A stretch of 64,000 bases of DNA from Caulobacterales bacterium (GTDB lineage Bacteria; Pseudomonadota; Alphaproteobacteria; Caulobacterales; Aquidulcibacteraceae): positions 62,001-126,000 of the forward strand of contig JAFLCU010000011.1 in NCBI GenBank assembly GCA_017303355.1, read 5' to 3'. Both the position numbers and the translations under genes were made by a program. Below the pieces are notes generated by a model that ran no database searches, had not been told where the DNA came from, and was given only the letters and a program-made list of their open reading frames with translations. Of the stretch, positions 45,746 through 54,919 are shown one piece after another; position 1 is the first letter of the stretch; every line of letters starts with the position of its first letter.

Positions 45746-46337
45746 GATCGTCTGGAAAGAGCGCCTGATCGCGGCGGCGCGGCGCGACTTCGAAACGCGT
45801 GCGCGCTTGGCGCGAAGCGGCGAACTCTTCCAAGGCTATCATCCAGAAATGGAAGCCGTGCACGCGGAGAACGCGGCGCTGCTGGCGCAAGCCTTCGATG
45901 CAATCGGCTGGCCGGGCCGCGACAAGATCGATGATGAAGGCGCGGCCGCCGCCTTCATCATTCTGCAGCACGCGATCGGTCATCCGCACTTGCAAAGGCG
46001 CGGCCTCGCCATGATGCTCGACGCCATTCCGCACGGCCACGCCAACGCGCTCGACGCGGCTTACCTCGCCGACCGTATCGCCACCTTCGAAGGCCGCGCG
46101 CAAACCTTTGCCACCCAATTCGATTGGGACGCGAACGGCCAGCTCTCGCCCAGCCCCACGCACGATCTCGACACGCTCGACGAACGCCGCGCCAGTGTGG
46201 GCTTGCCGCCGATCGCCGATGCGATCGCGGAAATGCGCGCGCGCGCCGCGTCCCAAGGCGATGTCGCACCCGCGGATTTGGCGCAACGCCGGGCCGATTT
46301 CGAGGCGTGGGCGCACCGCGTCGGCTGGCGCGCTTGA
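45738..46337 (+). CDS. DUF6624-like hypothetical protein
   Basis: A 199-residue cytosolic protein. GELFQGYHPEMEAVHAENAALL near residue 28, IGWPGRDKIDDEGAAAAFIILQHAIGHP near residue 55, then DRIATFEGRAQTFATQFDW and LDERRASVGLPPI match the pattern of the DUF6624 family. There is no catalytic motif that I can defend. It overlaps moeB by eight bases, so the pair is co-translated. A role linked to moeB is possible but unproven. Confidence 0.75.
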   Translation: MDEIVWKERLIAAARRDFETRARLARSGELFQGYHPEMEAVHAENAALLAQAFDAIGWPGRDKIDDEGAAAAFIILQHAIGHPHLQRRGLAMMLDAIPHGHANALDAAYLADRIATFEGRAQTFATQFDWDANGQLSPSPTHDLDTLDERRASVGLPPIADAIAEMRARAASQGDVAPADLAQRRADFEAWAHRVGWRA

Positions 46338-46384
46338 CCTTGCACCTCTAAACCGCACTCTGAAGGCTTGAGGGAGGGCGGCGC

Positions 46385-47380
46385 ATGAAATGGTTTTTCG
46401 GCGGGCTTTTGGCGCTGATTGGTTTGGCCGCGTTGGTTCTTGCCGGCGGCTATTTCGTGTTCAAGCGCGACGACGTGCCCTACGCGACGCTTGAAGCGCG
46501 CTACGAAAGTGCGGCCTCGCGCTACGTCGATCTGCCCGGCGGCATCCACATGCACTATCGCGACGAAGGCAATCCGACGGGGCCGACATTGCTGCTCATT
46601 CACGGCTTTTCCGCCTCGCTGCACACCTGGGAGCCATGGGTGCGGCGCCTCGGCGACGAATACCGCATCATCTCGCTCGATCTGCCCGGTCACGGCCTCA
46701 CGCGCGCGCCCGCGGGATATCAGCCCAGCATCGAAGCGTTCCGCGACGCCGTGCACGAATTCGCGCGCGCGCAAAATCTGCAACGCTTCGCCATCGCCGG
46801 CTCGTCCATGGGCGGCGGCGTCGCATGGGAATACGCCCTCGCTTTTCCCGAAGAGACCCAAGCACTGATCCTTGTCGGCAGCGCCGGCTGGCCCGACACC
46901 GCCGCGGAAGCGGAAGGCGATCCGGCCATCTTCAAAGTGCTGCGCAATCCAGTGCTCGGCCCATTGCTGCGCGACCTCGACAATTCGCGCCTCGCGCGAC
47001 AAGGCCTTGAAGCGTCCTTCTATGACGCCAGCCTCGTCGATGACGCGATGGTGGATCGCTATGTGCAATTGGCGCGCGCGCCCGGCCATCGCGACATTCT
47101 GCTCGGCATCATGCTGGGCTCGGCCGAGCGCAATTACGCGACACCGGAGCGGCTCGCCGCGCTCAACATGCCCGTGCTGATCCTGCATGGCGATACGGAT
47201 CGCCTGGTGCCGCCCGCGCACGGCCAGCAATTCCACGACGCCATCCCCGGCTCGCAGCTGATCGTGTTCGAGAACACCGGCCACATTCCGCAAGAAGAGC
47301 GCGCCGACGAGTCCGCTACGGCCGTGCGCGAATTTCTCTACGCCGCCCACGAACCGCCGGCGCTCGCCAACGTGCAGTGA
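46385..47380 (+). CDS. alpha/beta hydrolase, membrane-anchored
   Basis: A 331-residue alpha/beta hydrolase with one N-terminal hydrophobic anchor (FFGGLLALIGLAALVLAGGYFVF). The oxyanion HGFSAS lies near residue 75, DLPGHGLT near residue 102, the nucleophile elbow GSSMGGG near residue 141, the Asp of LHGDTDRLV near residue 270 and the catalytic His of NTGHIPQEE near residue 302. These fit haloperoxidase/esterase-like enzymes. The substrate is unknown. ATG at 46385 follows GGGAGGGCGGC. PhoD follows by 42 bases, so the two may be co-expressed. Confidence 0.92.
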   Translation: MKWFFGGLLALIGLAALVLAGGYFVFKRDDVPYATLEARYESAASRYVDLPGGIHMHYRDEGNPTGPTLLLIHGFSASLHTWEPWVRRLGDEYRIISLDLPGHGLTRAPAGYQPSIEAFRDAVHEFARAQNLQRFAIAGSSMGGGVAWEYALAFPEETQALILVGSAGWPDTAAEAEGDPAIFKVLRNPVLGPLLRDLDNSRLARQGLEASFYDASLVDDAMVDRYVQLARAPGHRDILLGIMLGSAERNYATPERLAALNMPVLILHGDTDRLVPPAHGQQFHDAIPGSQLIVFENTGHIPQEERADESATAVREFLYAAHEPPALANVQ

Positions 47381-47422
47381 CGTGTCGCCAAATCTTCGCA
47401 TGCCGGGACTAGGAACGCGGCC

Positions 47423-49078
47423 ATGTTGATCGAACGCCGTTCGCTGCTCGCCGCCGCCTCGCTCACGGCCGCCATGCCGCGCCCGGCCTGGGCGCAATCG
47501 CTTGCGCACGGCGTGTTCACGCATGGAATCGCCTCAGGCGATCCGCTCGCCGACGGCGTCGTGCTTTGGACGCGCTTCGTCGGCGGCGACGGCCACGTCG
47601 CGTGGGAGGTCGCCGAGGACGAAGCCTTCACCAACGTGGCCCAACGCGGCGCCGCGCGCGCATCGTTCGCCAGCGATTATTGCGTGAAGGTCGATGTGCG
47701 CGGGCTGCGGCCCGGGCGCTCCTATTTCTATCGCTTCCTCTCCGGCGCCGGCCCGTCGTTCACCGGCAAAACCAAAACCGCGCCCGCGACCGGCGGCGAA
47801 AGCCTCACGATCGCGGTGTTCTCGTGCGCGAATCTTCCATTCGGCTATTTCCACGCCTACGGCCACGCCGCCTTGCGCGACGACATCGACCTCGTGCTGC
47901 ATACTGGCGACTACATCTATGAAATCCAGCGCGGCTCGTATCCGAGCGCCGCCGAAGCCATCCCCGGCCGCGTCATCGATCCCGCCAACGAGACGGTTTC
48001 ACTCTCCGATTATTATCAGCGCTACGCCAGCTATCACACCGATGCCGATCTCCTCGAACTGCGCCGCGTCAAGCCGATGTGCGTGGTGTGGGACGATCAC
48101 GAGATCGCCAACGACGCCTGGCGCGAAGGCGCCGGCGCGCACTACACGCCCGCCGAAGGACCATACACGGATCGCATCGCCGCCGCCTCCAAAGCCTATT
48201 TCGATTGGATGCCGATCCGCGCGCCAGAACCGCGCGTGCGGCTCTATCGCAGTTTCGATTGGGGCGATCTCGCCCGCATCGTGTTGCTCGACACGCGCTA
48301 CATCGGGCGCGATCGCCAGATCGATTATCGCACGACATTGGCGCCGCAATTGGCGCAAGGCGGCGCCGATGCGGCCACGCTCGTCGCCGAATTCCGCCGC
48401 GCCATTCTCGACGATCCAAACCGCACCATGATGGGGCCGGTGCAGGAGCAATGGTTCGCGCGCACGCTGGCGGAATCCAAACAACGCGGCCAGCCCTGGC
48501 AATTGGTCACACAGCAATTGGTCGTCGGCGACCAGATCGCGCCGCAAGGCCTGACCAATCTGCTGCCCCAAGGCGTATCGCCCGGCTCGCGCGCCTGGTT
48601 CGCATCCGGCGAGCAAATGAGCGCGCTAGGCCTGCCTTGGAATCTCGACGCCTGGGCCGGCTATCCCGCCGCCCGCGCGCGTTTCCTCGAAGCCTGCGCC
48701 GCGAACGCCAACAACGCCGTCATTGTCGGCGGCGATAGCCACAATTGCTGGGTCAATAATCTCGCCGCCATCAGCGGCGGGCGTCTCGCGGCGATCGAGC
48801 TTGCCGGCGGCAGCGTCGCCTCGCCCGGTTTCGAGCGTTCGCTCACCAACGCCCAACCCGGCGAACGCGAACGCATGATGCACTCAAGCAATCCGCACAT
48901 GGCGTTCTGCGATCTGACCAATCGCGGCTACGCGACACTCAAATTCACGCGTGCGACCTGCGAGGCCGAATGGATTGCCTTCGACAACGTTCGCGTACCG
49001 CAAGCGCCGGCTCCGATCATCACCCGCTTCGCCAGCGCCGCCAGCATAGGCGCCGGCCCAGGCGCGTGGGCGCTTTAA
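47423..49078 (+). CDS. PhoD-like alkaline phosphatase / phosphodiesterase
   Basis: A 551-residue PhoD-family enzyme exported by a Tat-like signal (ERRSLLAAASL and the cleavage region PAWAQS). GIASGDPLADGVVLWTRF near residue 35 is the N-terminal PhoD domain; the metal-dependent core has FSCANLPFGYFHAYGHAALRDDIDLVLHTGDYIYE near residue 135, VWDDHEIANDAW near residue 222 and GGDSHNCWVNNL near residue 438. The metal centre in PhoD is Fe/Ca type. It acts in the periplasm on phosphomonoesters or diesters. It converges with the GT25 gene, overlapping by four bases. Confidence 0.93.
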   Translation: MLIERRSLLAAASLTAAMPRPAWAQSLAHGVFTHGIASGDPLADGVVLWTRFVGGDGHVAWEVAEDEAFTNVAQRGAARASFASDYCVKVDVRGLRPGRSYFYRFLSGAGPSFTGKTKTAPATGGESLTIAVFSCANLPFGYFHAYGHAALRDDIDLVLHTGDYIYEIQRGSYPSAAEAIPGRVIDPANETVSLSDYYQRYASYHTDADLLELRRVKPMCVVWDDHEIANDAWREGAGAHYTPAEGPYTDRIAAASKAYFDWMPIRAPEPRVRLYRSFDWGDLARIVLLDTRYIGRDRQIDYRTTLAPQLAQGGADAATLVAEFRRAILDDPNRTMMGPVQEQWFARTLAESKQRGQPWQLVTQQLVVGDQIAPQGLTNLLPQGVSPGSRAWFASGEQMSALGLPWNLDAWAGYPAARARFLEACAANANNAVIVGGDSHNCWVNNLAAISGGRLAAIELAGGSVASPGFERSLTNAQPGERERMMHSSNPHMAFCDLTNRGYATLKFTRATCEAEWIAFDNVRVPQAPAPIITRFASAASIGAGPGAWAL

Positions 49079-49887
49079 GCCAAACGCTGACGCGCCCACG
49101 CGAAGAATGAGGATCGATAGCGACGCGGCGTCAGACGCGCCGCCAGATTCAACGCTTCGGCCGTGATCCAAACCCCAAGCCCGAAATCGTGCGCGCCGCG
49201 TGCAAAGCGCGCAAAACGCTCTCGACTAAACTGGCGTCGCCGCGCGATCGAGCGGCGCTTCGGATCGCGCGCGCCCAATGATAGATCATCGATGCTGGAT
49301 TGGCCCAGCACATCGGCGCGCACCGGCGGCGGCGCCACGCCATACGTGTCCAAATTCCAAACCCAGACGCGGCGCAGGTCGTGATCGATCGGCAATTTGC
49401 GCGGCCGCCGCTCGAGAAAACGCCGCGCGCCGGATGCGCTGATAAGATAAGCGCCCGTGCTCACCGGCACGTGCGTGTAGCGCACCAGATCGGCGCCGCC
49501 GAGCGGCGCGATCGCGCGCACGACGCGCTTTGTCGGGTAGGAGAGCCGCACGATGTCCCATTCAGCCGGCAGCGCCTCTACAAGCACGGCGAGCACGCGC
49601 GCGAAATCCGCCGGCAAGCCCACATCATCCTCAAGCACCAACGCGCAGCCATGCCCTTCCGCCAGGACCCGTCGCATGATGGCAAGGTGGCTGGCGTAAC
49701 AGCCGATCTCGCCTGCCGTGAGCGGCGTTCGCGGCGGGAAATAGTCCAAAAGCGCCAGCGGCAACGCATCGCCGCGCAGCGCGGCGAAACGCTCATACGC
49801 CAAACCCAATCGGCGCAATTGTTCGTGCATATGCGCCAAACGCGCGGCGTCGCGATCAAGATTAATGACAAAGATCGGCGGCTGCAT
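49075..49887 (-). CDS. glycosyltransferase family 25 (LPS biosynthesis type)
   Basis: A 270-residue GT25 enzyme. IFVINLDRDAARLAHMHEQL at the N-terminus, YFPPRTPLTAGEIGCYASHLAIMRRVL near residue 50, ALVLEDDVGLPADF near residue 85 (the acidic pair used for metal and sugar nucleotide) and STGAYLISASGARRFL near residue 143 are the family signatures. It would add a sugar to lipooligosaccharide or another surface glycan at the cytosolic face. The last 60 residues are basic. No other surface-glycan genes are adjacent. Confidence 0.9.
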   Translation of the reverse strand: MQPPIFVINLDRDAARLAHMHEQLRRLGLAYERFAALRGDALPLALLDYFPPRTPLTAGEIGCYASHLAIMRRVLAEGHGCALVLEDDVGLPADFARVLAVLVEALPAEWDIVRLSYPTKRVVRAIAPLGGADLVRYTHVPVSTGAYLISASGARRFLERRPRKLPIDHDLRRVWVWNLDTYGVAPPPVRADVLGQSSIDDLSLGARDPKRRSIARRRQFSRERFARFARGAHDFGLGVWITAEALNLAARLTPRRYRSSFFAWARQRLA

Positions 49888-49921
49888 CGCCCCATCTTGC
49901 GCCGGCCACGTCGCCGCTTTG

Positions 49922-49994
49922 ATCCCACATTCGCGGGATAGCCAGCGGCGCGCGGCTCCGCCGCGCTCCCATTTTCAAGCGCCGTGTGTGGGAT
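49922..49994. repeat. solo half-REP framed by an 8-base inverted repeat
   Basis: GCGCGCGGCTCCGCCGCGC at about 49949-49967 is the exact complement of the right hairpin of the REP copies at 22.3-23.1 kb. It is framed by ATCCCACA at 49922-49929 and TGTGGGAT at 49987-49994. The left REP hairpin is missing. It lies between GT25 and a hypothetical gene; the rest of this spacer (49995-50108) holds nothing recognisable. Confidence 0.6.
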
Positions 49995-50108
49995 AGACCA
50001 CGCGCTAATCCTACGGCGTCATTTTTAAAAACACCGCGACGCCAAGCGCTTGCAAAAAACTTCGCGCGAATAATCCGACCGCTTCACAACGGCCGCATAC
50101 TACGCCGC

Positions 50109-50606
50109 ATGAAACAGAACCCCCGCCCCATCGTCAGCAAAATAGAAATCGAGGCCCTCGCGGCCGCGATGATCTATGGGCTGGCGTGCCTGGTGGGGTT
50201 GCTGTTGCGTCTCGGCAAACCGCGCAAGACGCGCCGGCTCGAAAAACTGCTGCGCCACGCCGAACGTCAAGTCGAATGCACCATCTTCCAGCAAGCCATC
50301 CAAGAGATGGGCCTGGTCTCGCGCACGGCGCCGATGCTCAGCGGTCGCGCTGGCTTCCGCAAACAGCGTTCGAACGCCCGCGTGATCGTGAAATGCAGCC
50401 GTGTGCGCCTGCGCAACGCTTCGCCGTTCGAACGCTGCATGCGCCTGATCGCCGCGATGTTCGATCCGGCGAAATACGTCCAACGCGTCAAGCGCCGTCT
50501 GCGTCACGGCTATATCGACACGCGCCTCATCGCCTACGCGCCGCCGTCGCGCACCTTCATCACGCACGCGCTCGCGCCCATGCCGGCCGTCGCGGACTCG
50601 TCCTAA
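50109..50606 (+). CDS. hypothetical protein
   Basis: A 165-residue protein that I do not recognise. One hydrophobic stretch (AAAMIYGLACLVGLLLRLG) near residue 25 could be a membrane segment. It is otherwise strongly basic (RKTRRLEKLLRHAERQVECTIFQQAI, RVKRRLRHGYIDTRLIAY). The start at 50109 was chosen by the first ATG after the palindrome region; no good ribosome binding site is visible. It is flanked by repeat elements on both sides, which lowers the confidence that it is an old resident gene. Confidence 0.5.
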   Translation: MKQNPRPIVSKIEIEALAAAMIYGLACLVGLLLRLGKPRKTRRLEKLLRHAERQVECTIFQQAIQEMGLVSRTAPMLSGRAGFRKQRSNARVIVKCSRVRLRNASPFERCMRLIAAMFDPAKYVQRVKRRLRHGYIDTRLIAYAPPSRTFITHALAPMPAVADSS

Positions 50607-50613
50607 CCTCATC

Positions 50614-50727
50614 GGACCGCCGGCTTGCAGCCGGCATCTATCAGCTGCACAACCGCGCGGAGCCCAAGCTCCACGCGGCCAAACGTGCTGCGCGCAATAT
50701 GGACCGCCGGCGCCCCCGCCGGCGCGG
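50614..50727. repeat. second-family palindromes (GGACCGCCGGC type)
   Basis: Two palindromic pieces: GGACCGCCGGC-TTGCA-GCCGGC at 50614-50635 and ATGGACCGCCGGCGCC at 50699-50714, followed by CCGCCGGCGCGG. Between them lies an imperfect inverted repeat around CGGAGCCCAAGCTCC. The second piece repeats the arm of the palindrome at 18008-18069. The remaining sequence up to the glucosidase start at 50849 holds nothing else recognisable. Confidence 0.6.
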
Positions 50728-50848
50728 TGTTTCAACTGCCACGATCTTCGACTGTCGAAGGCGGCGCATGGCGTCAGTGCGGGAAGCGGTAAGGCGTCAT
50801 GAACCTTCGCGCTTGCCCGGCGCACAGCACTCCGCCAGCATCATCGCC

Positions 50849-52423
50849 ATGAGCACTGATTGGCTGCACGGCGCCGTTATTTACCAAATCTACCCGCGCT
50901 CGTTCCGGGATTCGAACGGCGATGGCGTGGGCGACCTCAAAGGCGTGATCGAAAAACTCGACTATATCGCCGCCCTCGGCTGCGACGCGATCTGGCTCTC
51001 GCCGTTCTTCACTTCGCCGATGAAGGATTACGGTTACGATGTCAGCGATTATCGCGGCGTCGACCCGATGTTCGGCACACTCGACGACGCCGACGCACTG
51101 ATCAAGCGCGCACACGAACTCGGCCTCAAAGTGATCATCGATCAGGTGTGGTCGCATTCGTCCGATCAGCACGCCTGGTTCACCGAAAGCCGCGCCAGCC
51201 GCGATAATCCAAAGGCCGATTGGTATGTGTGGGCCGATGCGAAGCCCGACGGCTCGCCGCCCAACAATTGGCAAGCGATGTTCGGCGGCGGCGCCTGGAC
51301 CTGGGATTCCCGCCGCCGGCAATATTATCTGCACAATTTCCTGATCGAACAGCCCGACCTCAATGTGCGCAATCCCGATGTGCAGGATGCGCTGCTCGAC
51401 GTGGCGCGCTTCTGGCTCGAGCGCGGCATCGATGGCTTCCGCTTGGACGTGGTGAATTTCTTCATTCAGGATGCGCTGCTGCGCGACAATCCCGCGCTCG
51501 ATCTGAAACGCCCGCCAGCGCGGCCGCATCAATTCCAGCGCCATCTCTATGATCGCACGCAGCCGGAAACGTTGCACTTTCTCGCGCGTCTGCGCGGATT
51601 GCTCGATGAATACGGCGCGATGGCCGTTGGCGAAATCGAGGATGAAGAGCCGCTCAAGGTGCAGCGCGACTACACCGATGGCGCCGAACGCCTGCACACC
51701 GCCTATTCCTTCTTCTTGTTGCGCACGCGCGTGATGACGCCGGGAGCGATCAAGGACGCGATGGCGCAATGGGAAGGCGCGCGCGGCTGGCCGTCGTGGA
51801 GTTTTTCCAATCACGACGTGGTGCGCTTCCCCACGCGCCTCGCCGACAACGATCCGCGGCGCGCCAAGCTGATGATGGCGCTCTTGCTCGCCTTGCGCGG
51901 TACGGCCTTTCTCTATCAAGGCGATGAGCTTGGCCTGCCGCATGGCGACGTGCCGTACGAACGCTTGCGCGATCCCGAGGCGATCGCCTTCTGGCCATCG
52001 GGCATTGGCCGCGACGGCGCGCGCACGCCGATGCCGTGGAAGCAGAACGGCGTGATGGCCGGCTTCACGCGCGCGAAAGACGCGTGGCTGCCGCTCGACC
52101 CGCGCCATCGCGCGCTCGCCGTCGATGCGCAGCAGGGCGTCCCGGACTCGATGCTGGAATTCACGCGCGCCATGATCGCGCTACGGCGCGCGAGCCCGGC
52201 ATTGGGCGACGGCGAGTTCGTCGCCCTCGACGCGCCCGAGCCGGTGCTGGCGTTCGAGCGGCGCGGCGACGGCGAGCGGCTGCTCTGCCTCTTCAACCTC
52301 GGCCCCGACCCCGTCGTCCGCCCGCTGCCCGAGGGCGTGCTGAAATTCAGCATCGGCGACGCCGAGCTGCGCACCGGGGCGGCGGCGCTCGGCGGGCATT
52401 CCGCCCTTTTCGTCGCCATTTGA
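50849..52423 (+). CDS. alpha-glucosidase, GH13 family
   Basis: A 524-residue cytosolic GH13 enzyme that hydrolyses alpha-1,4 or alpha-1,6 glucosidic ends. The nucleophile is Asp200 in GFRLDVVNF, the general acid Glu262 in AVGEIEDEE, and the transition-state Asp323 in FSNHDVVRF. The early IYQIYPRSFRDSNGDGVGDLKG is the oligo-1,6-glucosidase/alpha-glucosidase hallmark, including the QYPRSF-like motif with Ile. The final 90 residues form the beta domain. ATG at 50849 fits the family start; the frame runs far upstream through repeats and was trimmed. No sugar transporter or regulator lies adjacent. Confidence 0.94.
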   Translation: MSTDWLHGAVIYQIYPRSFRDSNGDGVGDLKGVIEKLDYIAALGCDAIWLSPFFTSPMKDYGYDVSDYRGVDPMFGTLDDADALIKRAHELGLKVIIDQVWSHSSDQHAWFTESRASRDNPKADWYVWADAKPDGSPPNNWQAMFGGGAWTWDSRRRQYYLHNFLIEQPDLNVRNPDVQDALLDVARFWLERGIDGFRLDVVNFFIQDALLRDNPALDLKRPPARPHQFQRHLYDRTQPETLHFLARLRGLLDEYGAMAVGEIEDEEPLKVQRDYTDGAERLHTAYSFFLLRTRVMTPGAIKDAMAQWEGARGWPSWSFSNHDVVRFPTRLADNDPRRAKLMMALLLALRGTAFLYQGDELGLPHGDVPYERLRDPEAIAFWPSGIGRDGARTPMPWKQNGVMAGFTRAKDAWLPLDPRHRALAVDAQQGVPDSMLEFTRAMIALRRASPALGDGEFVALDAPEPVLAFERRGDGERLLCLFNLGPDPVVRPLPEGVLKFSIGDAELRTGAAALGGHSALFVAI

Positions 52424-52472
52424 GGGGCATGCGCTAGCCAAGGCGACCCGTTACACTATAACGTCTCGCGCA

Positions 52473-52844
52473 ATGCAGCCCCGGCGAAGCCAGCCCCGTC
52501 CGTTCCGCGCCCCCAAGGCGCTGGCGGCGTTGCTTGCCCTGGTCGCGCTCGCGATCCAAGCGCTGGCGGTCCAGACCCACGTGCACGCCTACGCGCCAGT
52601 CGCGGCCGCCGGCCTCGCCCAGGACGCCGCGCCACACGACGCACACCTGACCGCCACGCACGAGCAGAGCGTCTGCTTCGTCTGCCAGGCGCTCGCCGCA
52701 TCCGGCGGCGCGCTGATCACGCCGAACACCGCGCCGCTCGGCGCGCACGCGGCGCCCATTCAAACCACGCGCGTTGCGTTGCCGGCGCCACCCCGCGCGC
52801 TGACGCATTCATGGCGAAGCCGCGCACCGCCCGTTTCACTCTGA
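52473..52844 (+). CDS. DUF2946-like small exported protein
   Basis: A 123-residue protein with a basic N-terminus, one hydrophobic helix (ALAALLALVALAIQALAV), then a histidine-rich segment (THVHAYAP, HDAHLTATHEQ) and a CxxC-type pair in SVCFVCQALAA. This pattern matches DUF2946-like proteins, which commonly sit beside TonB receptors for copper or zinc. The His and Cys residues suggest metal handling in the periplasm. Its stop lies 78 bases before the TonB receptor start. The family call is based on layout, so it is moderate. Confidence 0.65.
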   Translation: MQPRRSQPRPFRAPKALAALLALVALAIQALAVQTHVHAYAPVAAAGLAQDAAPHDAHLTATHEQSVCFVCQALAASGGALITPNTAPLGAHAAPIQTTRVALPAPPRALTHSWRSRAPPVSL

Positions 52845-52921
52845 GCCGATCCTTCAACGCGCCCGCCTCACGCGAGCGCATGGCCGCGCATATGCGCGCA
52901 CTCCCACGCTTAGAGTTTTCA

Positions 52922-54919
52922 ATGACCCACACCATCGTTCGCGGCCTCGTCGCCCTCAGCGTTCTCTTGCCTGCCGCCGCCCTCGCCCAGGAATCCGACG
53001 AAGCGGAAATCGTCGTCACCGCACCACTCGAAGGCTCGCGCATCGAGAGTCTTCAGGGCGCGGAAGTGCTCAACCGCGACGACATCTTAGCCCAGCTGAA
53101 CGGCGGACTGGGCGATACGCTCGACGCGACGCCCGGCATCTCCACCACCTTCTTCGGCGCTGGCGCGAGCCGCCCAATCATTCGCGGCCTCGGCGAGGAT
53201 CGCGTCCGCGTGCTGCAAAATGGCATCGGCGCCATCGACGCCTCAACCGCATCGCCGGACCACGCCGTCACCTCCGACGGTCTCGACGCCGAGCGCATCG
53301 AGGTCCTGCGCGGTTCGGCGGCGCTCGCCTATGGCGGCAATGCGATCGGCGGCGTCGTCAACGTGATCGATCAAAGCATCCCGACACGCACGATCGATGG
53401 CGCCGAAGGCGATCTGCTCGCGGCCTATTCGAGCATCGATAGCGGCCTGCAGGGCGCGCCGAATGTCGGCTTCGGCGCGGGCGATTTTTCCGTTCGCGTG
53501 AGCGCCTCCACACGCGAGACCGATCCGTACGAGACGCCGGTTGGCGAGGCGCTCAATCAGTGGACGTCGTTGCGCACCTTTGGCGCCGGCGCTTCGCTGG
53601 TGCGCGATTGGGGCTTCGCCGGCGTCGCGATCAAGACGACTCAAGACGAATACGGCTTGCTGCCGGAAGATCCGCCCGAGCCTGGCGGCCATATCGAGCT
53701 TGAACAGACACGCATCGAGACGCGCGGCGATTTCCGGATCGATATCGGCCCGTTCGATCGCCTGGATTATGGCCTGCAGCATTCGGACTACGAGCACACC
53801 GAGTTCGAAGGCGATGGCGCAGCGGGCACGGTGTTCACGAGCGAAGGCTTCGAAGGGCGCCTTGAAGCCCACCATGGCGGCGACCAAATAGACGGGGCGA
53901 TCGGCCTGCAATTCAGCGATGTCGATTTCGCCGCCGAGGGCGATGAAGCCTTCATCACCGCCACCAGCACGCAAGACATCGGCTTCTTCGCCGTCGAACG
54001 TTACGACGTTGGCGCATGGGGCCTCGAAGGCGGCGTACGCCTCGAACGGCGCGAGATCGACAATGAGAGCTTCGGCGCGCGCGCGTTCGACAATGTGAGC
54101 GCTTCGGCCGGCGTGTTCATGCGCCCCGCACAGAACTGGTTCTTGGGCGTGACCTTGGCCCGCACGGAACGCGCACCGACGGCGATTGAACTTTTCTCAG
54201 ACGGCCCGCACTTAGCCACCGCCAATTACGAAGTCGGCGATCCGGGCCTCGGTCAAGAAACCGCGCTATCGATCGAGGGTTCACTGAGATACGACAGCGG
54301 CCCGCTGCGCTTTGAGCTGAACCTCTATCACATCGACTTTGAGGACTACGTCGCGCTCGTCGAACGCGGCGACGTGTTCTGGCTCGATGAAGTTAGCGAC
54401 ACCAGCGGCTTTGCGCCGGACGCCTCGGATCCCGGCATTCCCGGCACGGCGGACGTGCTTCCCGTGTTTGCATTCACGCAACAGGACGCGACCTTCACCG
54501 GCGGTGAAGCCTTTGTCGTGGCGCGCTTGTTTGAAGCGAACGGCGTCACCTATTCGGCCGACGCCGCTTACGATCTCGTACGCGCCGAGTTCGACGGCGG
54601 CGGCCACCCGCCGCGCATTCCGCCAAGCGCGCTCACGCTGGGCGTGGCAGCCGAGAGCGAGCATTGGACGGGACGCCTGGAGATGGTCGACACCGCGCGG
54701 CAGAACCGCCTCGCCACGTTCGAAACGCCAACCGACGGCTACAGCTTCATCAATGCCGGCCTCACCTTCCGACCAGCGGGCGCGCCAAGTTCGTGGTCGC
54801 TGCGTCTCGATGCGCGCAATCTGACCGATGAAGAAGGCCGCGTGCACAGCTCGTTCCTGAAGGATGAGATCGCGCTGCCCGGACGCAATTTCCGCTTCAC
54901 GGTGCTGACGAGCTTCTAA
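52922..54919 (+). CDS. TonB-dependent receptor, ZnuD-like
   Basis: A 665-residue outer-membrane receptor. After a signal peptide (residues about 1-22) comes the plug with EIVVTAPLEGSRIESLQGAEVL, DTLDATPGISTTFFGAGASRPIIRGLG and VLQNGIGAIDASTASPDHAV. The phrase DASTASPDHAV followed by LRGSAALAYGGNAIGGVVNVID resembles ZnuD-type zinc receptors. The barrel ends with the aromatic GRNFRFTVLTSF. ATG at 52922 was chosen for the signal peptide. Together with the His/Cys-rich upstream gene it suggests import of a metal, possibly zinc or copper. No Zur or Fur box was identified. Confidence 0.9.
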   Translation: MTHTIVRGLVALSVLLPAAALAQESDEAEIVVTAPLEGSRIESLQGAEVLNRDDILAQLNGGLGDTLDATPGISTTFFGAGASRPIIRGLGEDRVRVLQNGIGAIDASTASPDHAVTSDGLDAERIEVLRGSAALAYGGNAIGGVVNVIDQSIPTRTIDGAEGDLLAAYSSIDSGLQGAPNVGFGAGDFSVRVSASTRETDPYETPVGEALNQWTSLRTFGAGASLVRDWGFAGVAIKTTQDEYGLLPEDPPEPGGHIELEQTRIETRGDFRIDIGPFDRLDYGLQHSDYEHTEFEGDGAAGTVFTSEGFEGRLEAHHGGDQIDGAIGLQFSDVDFAAEGDEAFITATSTQDIGFFAVERYDVGAWGLEGGVRLERREIDNESFGARAFDNVSASAGVFMRPAQNWFLGVTLARTERAPTAIELFSDGPHLATANYEVGDPGLGQETALSIEGSLRYDSGPLRFELNLYHIDFEDYVALVERGDVFWLDEVSDTSGFAPDASDPGIPGTADVLPVFAFTQQDATFTGGEAFVVARLFEANGVTYSADAAYDLVRAEFDGGGHPPRIPPSALTLGVAAESEHWTGRLEMVDTARQNRLATFETPTDGYSFINAGLTFRPAGAPSSWSLRLDARNLTDEEGRVHSSFLKDEIALPGRNFRFTVLTSF

